From: Propionibacterium sp.
Lineage (GTDB): Bacteria; Actinomycetota; Actinomycetes; Actinomycetales; Actinomycetaceae
Reading direction: 5' to 3'
Assembly (NCBI GenBank): GCA_030460725.1
Contig: JAKECL010000110.1
Location: 1 to 6,611 of the forward strand
Length of the DNA stretch: 6,611 nt
Part shown: one piece after another, positions 1-4,696 of the stretch
Numbering within the stretch: position 1 is the first letter of the stretch
Layout: every line of letters starts with the position of its first letter
The notes under the pieces: model-generated
What the model saw: the letters and a program-made list of their open reading frames with translations, nothing else
Database searches by the model: none
What the model was told of the DNA's origin: nothing
Translations under genes and position numbers: made by a program

Positions 1-2
1 CC

Positions 3-1985
3 CGGTGGTGGCTGCCAAGCGCCGCAGATGTCCGAGCTCCCGAAGCTTTCACCCTGCCCGACCTGGTCATGGTCGCAGCCGCCGCGGTGGCGGGTGTCCC
101 CGTCCTGGTCCGCGCGCTGCGTGCTCTTCGCGCGCACGTGATCGGCATCGACCTGCTGGTGGCGATCGCCGCGCTCGGTGCCCTGGCCATCGGCAGCTTC
201 TGGGAGGCGGCGGCGGTGACCTTCCTCTTCGCACTCGGGCACGCCCTGGAGGACGCGACCCTGGGCCGCACACGCTCGGCCCTGACGCAGCTGGTCGCCC
301 TGGCACCCCAGACCGCCACCGTCATCCGCCAGGGCTCCCCCCACCAGGTGCCCGCCTCCCAGGTGCACCACGGTGAGACAGTCCTGGTCAGGAACGGTGG
401 GAGGATCCCGGTGGACGGCCGGGTCATCTCAGGCACAGGAGCGATTGACGAGTCCTCCATCACCGGGGAGTCGATCCCGGTGGAGAAGTCCGTCGGCGGA
501 CGCGTCTTCGCCGGGACGATCTGTCGGGGCGGCGTCCTGGAGGTGCGAGCCACTGGCATCGGCTCCGACACGACCCTGGCACGCATCATCCACCGGGTCG
601 AGGACGCCCAGGACGCCCAGGCTCCCACCCAGACGTTCATGGAGCGCTTCTCGCGCTGGTACACGCCCGCAGTCATCGTCCTGGCATCGGCAGTGGGCCT
701 GGCAACGGGGGACATCGCCCGGGCCCTCACACTGTTGGTGATCAGCTGCCCTGGGGCCCTGGTCATCTCCATCCCCGTGGCGGTCGTGGCCGGGATCGGG
801 CGTGCGGCGCGCACCGGCATCCTCATCAAGGGCGGGGAGTACCTGGAGACCACGGCCCGGATCAGCGCCGTCGCCCTGGACAAGACGGGGACCCTCACCC
901 AGGGGCACCCGCACCTGGAGGACGTCGTGGTCCTGGACCCCGCACGGGACGAGGGCGAGGTGCTGGGACTGGCCGCCGCCGCGGAGATCGGGTCGGAACA
1001 CCCACTGGCTCCCGCGGTGCTGGAGGCTGCCCGCGCTCGCGGTGTGGGACCCGGTGGGCTGCCCGACCAGGTCACCCCCGTGCCGGGGGCGGGCATCATC
1101 GCCAGGGTCGGGGGCCGACGTGTCCTGGTCGCCAGCCTCTCCCTGCTGCCACGCCAGGGCGTGGAGGACCCGGGCGGTCGGGCGGCACGGGCCTGGGAGG
1201 ACCTGGCCGCGCGTGGGCGCACGCCGATGGTCGTGGCCGTGGACCAGCAGGTCATCGGCGTGCTGGGCGTGGCAGACAGGGTACGCACCGAGGCCCCCCA
1301 GATGGTGGAGGAGCTGCGCCGGACGGGTGTCACACGCATCGTCATGCTCACCGGGGACGCCCGGCCCGTGGCCGAGGCGGTCGCAGCGGCGACGGGCATC
1401 ACCGAGGTCCGGGCCGGGCTGCTGCCCGAGGACAAGCAGGACGCCGTCGCAGCACTGCGACACGACGGACACGTCATCGCGATGGTGGGCGACGGGGTCA
1501 ACGACACTCCCGCCCTGGCCACCGCAGACATCGGCGTGGCCATGGGGGCAGCCGGATCCGCAGTCGCAGTGGAGACCGCAGACATTGCGCTGATGTCGCA
1601 GGACCTGCTCCGAGTGCCCCAGGCCCTGGGGATCGCGAAGCGGACCGTTCGCGTCATGCGTCAGAACATCGTGGTTGCCCTGGCCACTGTCGCTCTCCTG
1701 CTGGTGGGGGTGTTCACCGGTGGGGTCACGATGGCGCTGGGCATGCTGGTCCACGAGGCCTCCGTCCTGGTGGTCATCCTCAATGCCATGCGCCTGATGG
1801 GGGCCCGTGGTGTGCGGGGCTCCAGGAGCGCACACCGCCCCGGCCCACGCGAGGACATCGAGCCCAGGGCGGAGTCGCGCAGGCTGGGGGTACCTCGCGT
1901 GGAGGGCGACGCGCACGGGGGAGTTGGCGACGCCAGCCACGAACTGCACAACGTGCGCCCCAAGATGGCTGGACATCGCGAGTGA
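3..1985 (+). CDS. Heavy-metal translocating P1B-type ATPase, 5'-truncated by window edge
   Basis: Membrane pump that uses ATP to move a metal cation across the cytoplasmic membrane. The frame is open to the left edge, so ATG at 69 is probably internal and the N-terminus lies outside; numbering below is from that ATG. Visible in order: paired N-terminal membrane helices (about 1-65), the actuator-domain TGES loop (T132), TM6 with Ser-Cys-Pro-Gly (Cys227), the phosphorylation site DKTGT (Asp271), the P1B-specific Ser-Glu-His-Pro signature (His311), the GDGVND hinge (from Asp475), and two last helices ending in a His-Glu-Ala-Ser motif (His562) and NAMRL. These identify a P1B metal ATPase with an intact catalytic core. 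TM6 has CPG instead of the classical CPC, so the substrate (Cd/Zn/Pb, Cu, Fe or other) cannot be assigned. No HMA metal-binding domain is visible, but one could lie upstream. A polar 61-residue tail follows the last helix. The next gene starts 19 bp later on the same strand. Confidence 0.93.
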   Translation, partial: RWWLPSAADVRAPEAFTLPDLVMVAAAAVAGVPVLVRALRALRAHVIGIDLLVAIAALGALAIGSFWEAAAVTFLFALGHALEDATLGRTRSALTQLVALAPQTATVIRQGSPHQVPASQVHHGETVLVRNGGRIPVDGRVISGTGAIDESSITGESIPVEKSVGGRVFAGTICRGGVLEVRATGIGSDTTLARIIHRVEDAQDAQAPTQTFMERFSRWYTPAVIVLASAVGLATGDIARALTLLVISCPGALVISIPVAVVAGIGRAARTGILIKGGEYLETTARISAVALDKTGTLTQGHPHLEDVVVLDPARDEGEVLGLAAAAEIGSEHPLAPAVLEAARARGVGPGGLPDQVTPVPGAGIIARVGGRRVLVASLSLLPRQGVEDPGGRAARAWEDLAARGRTPMVVAVDQQVIGVLGVADRVRTEAPQMVEELRRTGVTRIVMLTGDARPVAEAVAAATGITEVRAGLLPEDKQDAVAALRHDGHVIAMVGDGVNDTPALATADIGVAMGAAGSAVAVETADIALMSQDLLRVPQALGIAKRTVRVMRQNIVVALATVALLLVGVFTGGVTMALGMLVHEASVLVVILNAMRLMGARGVRGSRSAHRPGPREDIEPRAESRRLGVPRVEGDAHGGVGDASHELHNVRPKMAGHRE

Positions 1986-2004
1986 GAGCGGGCACCGTGG
2001 GGAC

Positions 2005-2862
2005 ATGGACTCACACCCGTCAGATCAGGCCCCGGCCCCGGCTCGGACTCCTGCCCTGTGGTGGACGGTGGCGGTGGTCGCCGCGTTGGTGGCCCTGGTG
2101 GCGTGGTGGGCGATGGGCAGAGGAGGCGTCGGGTCGGGATCCGATCAGCCCCGGTCGACAGGGGTCGCGTCACCGACCGTGACGGCGAGCCCCGATGCAC
2201 CCCAGTCGGTCGGGGAGCCCTCGGAGGGGGAACTCGGCAGCGGGTGGGACCGGGCGACCCTCTCGCCGGTGCCGGAACCCTCCGGCCTTGACGCCGACCA
2301 GCGCAGCGCCCTGCTCCGGCTCGACGCCACGGCGCAACAGAGCGACGGGTCCTGCAGCGCTGATGACGTCGCCTTCTTCCTGCGCGGCTTCGACGTGGCC
2401 ATGGGTCACCGCTACTCACACCTGATGGTCACCAACACCTCCTCGCACACCTGCACGGTCCAGGGGTACCCCGGCATCGGTGGATACGGGGACTGGGGGT
2501 CGACGTTCCTGTGGACGGCCGAGCAGAGGAACCTGACCGGGTCCACCACGTCCGGCGAGGACGAGCAGCCGCTCATCACCCTCGCGCCCGGAGGGATCGC
2601 CGCTGCGGACCTGGAGTGGACGGGGGAACTGGCAGGCGCCGGTGCTGAGCGGCTGTGGGCGTTCGCCCTCCAGCTCACCCAGGGGCAGACGCCAGCGCTG
2701 TTCGTCCCCCCGGGCGAGGACCCGCTTGAGGACTCCAGCACCTGGAACAGCTCGCAGGGTGACGGAGACCCCTCGCTGGCCGAGGCGCGCGCCCAACTGG
2801 AGGACCTGGACATCGGCATGCTCACCACCGTTCGGATCGGTGCGTGGCGGGAAGTCGACTGA
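2005..2862 (+). CDS. Membrane-anchored protein with extracellular DUF4232-like domain
   Basis: 285 residues, function unknown. A short Pro/Ala-rich cytoplasmic segment (1-16) precedes one hydrophobic helix (about 17-38, starting Ala-Leu-Trp-Trp), then a Ser/Pro/Gly/Asp-rich linker (about 40-110), then a globular domain. That domain starts with a Cys (117) and carries an Asn-Thr-Ser-Ser-His-Thr-Cys stretch (Cys150) followed by a Gly-Tyr-Pro-Gly turn (154-157). This is the pattern I know from DUF4232, common in actinobacterial lipoproteins and membrane-anchored exported proteins; the two Cys probably form a disulfide outside the cell. The C-terminus ends in a beta-like Val-Arg-Ile-Gly-Ala-Trp segment. 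I chose ATG 2005 because the membrane helix follows it directly; the same frame stays open upstream to 1807 but that stretch overlaps the ATPase gene and looks non-coding. The ribosome binding site is weak (GGGGA close to the ATG), consistent with translational coupling to the ATPase 19 bp upstream. Confidence 0.85.
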   Translation: MDSHPSDQAPAPARTPALWWTVAVVAALVALVAWWAMGRGGVGSGSDQPRSTGVASPTVTASPDAPQSVGEPSEGELGSGWDRATLSPVPEPSGLDADQRSALLRLDATAQQSDGSCSADDVAFFLRGFDVAMGHRYSHLMVTNTSSHTCTVQGYPGIGGYGDWGSTFLWTAEQRNLTGSTTSGEDEQPLITLAPGGIAAADLEWTGELAGAGAERLWAFALQLTQGQTPALFVPPGEDPLEDSSTWNSSQGDGDPSLAEARAQLEDLDIGMLTTVRIGAWREVD

Positions 2863-2868
2863 GTGGTT

Positions 2869-3062
2869 CCCGGGGATCGCGAGGGCGGTCACACAAGCAC
2901 CCACCAGCAGAAGGCCGCGCTCGATGCGCTCCGCCTGCGCAAGATCGAGCTCGCTGACCGGGTACTCGTCGTCAACCCGGCGGGTACATCGGAGAGTCCA
3001 GGAGTCGAGAGATCGCCCACTCCCTTGCCGCTGGCACACCGGTGTCGTTCAGCTGTCACGCC
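2869..3062 (+). pseudogene. Remnant of a nucleoside deoxyribosyltransferase/DUF4406-like gene, truncated and frameshifted
   Basis: Just after the stop of the DUF4232 gene, the frame starting at 2881 reads a Lys-Ala-Ala-Leu-Asp-Ala-Leu stretch, then LRKIELADRVLVVNP. At about 2980 the match jumps to the neighbouring frame (codons from 2985), which reads Tyr-Ile-Gly-Glu-Ser, then REIAHSLAAGTPVSF. Joined, this is the C-terminal half of a small Rossmann-like family I know from actinobacteria and phages, in which 'RKIdLADrVlVVNpGGYIGESTrrEIayA...GkPV' is typical. One missing base near 2980 (a GGCGGG run reduced to GCGGG) would explain the shift. The N-terminal half, with the nucleotide-binding start, is absent: the preceding bases are the 3' end of the DUF4232 gene. 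It is therefore very unlikely to make a functional protein. The family name is from memory and tentative; the broken-gene reading rests on the sequence itself. Confidence 0.7.
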
Positions 3063-3154
3063 CAGGCGGTCCAGTCCGGCGGCGAGCGGGGATGGAACCC
3101 CGATCGAGTCTCAAGCGCACGCGCCCCGGGGATCTCGGATCCGTGTCACCCAGA

Positions 3155-3183
3155 TGACAGGACGCCACGCCTCGGACCTGTCA
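3155..3183 (-). terminator. Stem-loop at the 3' end of the minus-strand gene (weak terminator candidate)
   Basis: TGACAGG (3155-3161) and CCTGTCA (3177-3183) form a perfect 7-bp inverted repeat around a 15-nt spacer; the right arm contains the minus-strand stop codon (3181-3183). A smaller overlapping hairpin, TGTCA (3144-3148) with TGACA (3155-3159), could compete with it. It lies where convergent transcripts meet, but there is no T-run on either strand, so it is not a classical intrinsic terminator. Confidence 0.3.
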
Positions 3184-4449
3184 CTCCAGATCGTCAGGTT
3201 GCGCGGCGGAACGCTTGGCGCGGGCCCGCTCGAGTCTGCTGGCAAGCCCGCCGGCGAACGCACTGCCGACGTCGAGGATCCGGTCGACCGTTTCGTCCCC
3301 TACCTGCTTGGCAACGCCGACACCCTCAACGCCGGACTCGAGAGCCCGGTCCTTGATCTCCGAGACTGCCTGCGACCACTTCTTTGCTTCCATCTCTTGT
3401 CTGCTCAGCTCGAGGCCGAGAAGCTCGTGAAAGTCGGCGATGGTCGCGGAGACACGGTTGCAGATGGTCACGGCCTCCCGTGATGCGACAGGGTGCAGCA
3501 CCACCTTGGAGTTTGCTGTCGAGATGATCGCATCCATGCGTTCGACGAGACGTTTGGTACTCACGGAGACCTTTTCGAGATGGTCTTGCCGGGAGGCGAT
3601 CAGCCCGAGACGGTGATCCTCGACTTCCTCCGGGGAGATCTCCAAGACACGATCGAGTGCGAGCAGGTCTGCAGCTTCCTGGAGTTGGAACGTCCGGGCA
3701 ATCACGGCCAGCCACTCACGGACCCTCGGTTCCACGTCCTTTGCGGTCTTCGCAAGGTCACCGACGGACGCCTTGCCCTCCAGCTTCTCTGCCAGGGCGT
3801 CGAGCTGTCGCAGAGCATAGGCCTGGGCCTGGAAGAGGACCATGGGAGCTTGCTGGACGGTTGACCAGGTGACTCCGGAGACATGGCCGACGTGGTCCCG
3901 CACGTTGATCGCCTGGTCGAGGAGGAGCCCGGTGCCGATCACGTCCGCGAGGACAGCATCCTTCTGAGCTCGCAGGATGTCGTCGACCTTCTCGTCGATG
4001 ACCGCGAGGTATTGCTTGATCTCATCCATGGACTGCTGCATCGCTATCTGTGCCATCAGGCCGCCGACTCCGGCGAGCAGAGCTGGATTCGCGAGGCTCG
4101 AGAGATGTGCTCCCGGCGTCATGATCTCGAGGATGCCCGTGATCTTTCCATTGCCCTGCGTCGTGATGGCACGGCTCACGCCCTTCGTCGAACCGGTCAT
4201 CAGTCGGGAGTTGTTCATGGCGCGTGCCGACTGCTCGGTGAGTTTCACCCACCGTCCGGAGCCAGCAGCCATGCCGGACATCCCTTGGACGACAGTGCCC
4301 ATCTGGCCGGAGGCATGGGTGGTGATCCTGGTCAGGCTCAGTTCCCTCGACGACAGTCCCGTCTCGGAGAGGAAGACATCAAGAGTCGTCGGATCGCCGA
4401 GAAGTGCGATCCCAGTGCCATCGCTGACCACCTGGATGTCGTCATGCAT
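3181..4449 (-). CDS. Helical hypothetical protein, actinobacterial family of unknown function
   Basis: 422 residues, function unknown. Three zones can be seen. Residues 1-32 form a small compact start with Val-Val-Ser-Asp-Gly-Thr-Gly and a Gly-Asp-Pro-Thr motif (18-21). Residues about 33-118 are Gly/Ser/Thr-rich and include Ser-Gly-Arg-Trp-Val-Lys-Leu (64-70). From 119 to the end the protein is almost all helix: a hydrophobic Gly/Ala/Leu stretch (119-138), a charged heptad-like helix (about 140-165), a region with Leu-Arg-Gln-Leu-Asp-Ala-Leu (213-219), a Trp-Leu-Ala-Val helix (246-250), and a Lys/Arg-rich C-terminus. There is no signal peptide and only one Cys. I recall similar unannotated actinobacterial proteins but no function for them. 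The start is firm: an in-frame stop lies 24 nt upstream of ATG 4449, although the ribosome binding site is weak (GGGG about 7 nt before). GC content is lower than in the flanking genes, suggesting transfer. It converges on the pseudogene and diverges from the hydrolase gene. Confidence 0.85.
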   Translation of the reverse strand: MHDDIQVVSDGTGIALLGDPTTLDVFLSETGLSSRELSLTRITTHASGQMGTVVQGMSGMAAGSGRWVKLTEQSARAMNNSRLMTGSTKGVSRAITTQGNGKITGILEIMTPGAHLSSLANPALLAGVGGLMAQIAMQQSMDEIKQYLAVIDEKVDDILRAQKDAVLADVIGTGLLLDQAINVRDHVGHVSGVTWSTVQQAPMVLFQAQAYALRQLDALAEKLEGKASVGDLAKTAKDVEPRVREWLAVIARTFQLQEAADLLALDRVLEISPEEVEDHRLGLIASRQDHLEKVSVSTKRLVERMDAIISTANSKVVLHPVASREAVTICNRVSATIADFHELLGLELSRQEMEAKKWSQAVSEIKDRALESGVEGVGVAKQVGDETVDRILDVGSAFAGGLASRLERARAKRSAAQPDDLE

Positions 4450-4465
4450 CGTTGCCCCATCGTTG

Positions 4466-4497
4466 ATTGGTCAGTGTCTCGTGTGCTCCTGTCCAAT
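4466..4497. promoter_or_regulatory. Imperfect inverted repeat upstream of the minus-strand gene (operator candidate)
   Basis: ATTGGTCAG (4466-4474) and CTGTCCAAT (4489-4497) are reverse complements in 8 of 9 positions, separated by 14 bp, so the arm centres are 23 bp apart, about two helical turns. The near arm is 16 bp from the start codon of the minus-strand gene. The spacing suits a dimeric repressor, or the element could form a hairpin in the 5' leader. No regulator gene is visible in the window. Confidence 0.35.
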
Positions 4498-4660
4498 ACG
4501 TCACCGGTCCCGTGTCGGGTGTTGCGACGAAGGGGGCATGTGAGCGCATGGGCGCGAGAGCCGACATCGAGGGGTTGCCTCTGCCCAGTCGGCAGATCTG
4601 ACCTGTCCGGACGTCCACACCTCGGTCAGGGGCGGGCAAAGGCGCGGTCTGCACATAGCC

Positions 4661-4690
4661 TTGACTCCACCATCACAGTGTTCGAAGGAT
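4661..4690 (+). promoter_or_regulatory. Possible promoter of the secreted hydrolase gene
   Basis: TTGACT (4661-4666) matches the -35 consensus TTGACA in five of six bases. The best -10 at suitable distance is AAGGAT (4685-4690, 18-bp spacer), a poor match. If used, transcription would start at about the ATG itself, giving a leaderless message, which conflicts with the good ribosome binding site in the same bases. The true start site may therefore lie further upstream. Confidence 0.25.
4684..4689 (+). promoter_or_regulatory. Ribosome binding site of the secreted hydrolase gene
   Basis: GAAGGA lies 7 nt before ATG 4697, good complementarity and spacing to the 16S 3' end. It decides the start, which also places a well-formed signal peptide at the N-terminus. 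Confidence 0.6.
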
Positions 4691-4696
4691 ACCGGT

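Noticed and set aside
429..2006. 525-residue open frame on the minus strand opposite the ATPase
   Set aside because: It is the antisense of a gene with every P-type ATPase motif; long antisense frames are expected in GC-rich DNA, and its translation shows no recognisable domain.
2416..3039. 207-residue minus-strand open frame
   Set aside because: Mostly antisense to the DUF4232 gene, with no domain signature of its own.
3087..3102. CGGGG-ATGGAA-CCCCG hairpin resembling a tRNA T-arm on the minus strand
   Set aside because: The loop is 6 nt in the best pairing (or the stem fails with a 7-nt loop), and no acceptor, D or anticodon arm is present nearby.
2863..3483. 206-residue + strand open frame read as an intact gene
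   Set aside because: Only its first 40 or so codons look conserved; after about 2980 the conserved sequence continues in another frame, and its 3' part runs antisense through the minus-strand gene.
4442..4654. Small 70-residue minus-strand frame upstream of the orphan gene
   Set aside because: No ribosome binding site or recognisable sequence; it lies across the inverted repeat and likely control region and overlaps the true start of the orphan gene.
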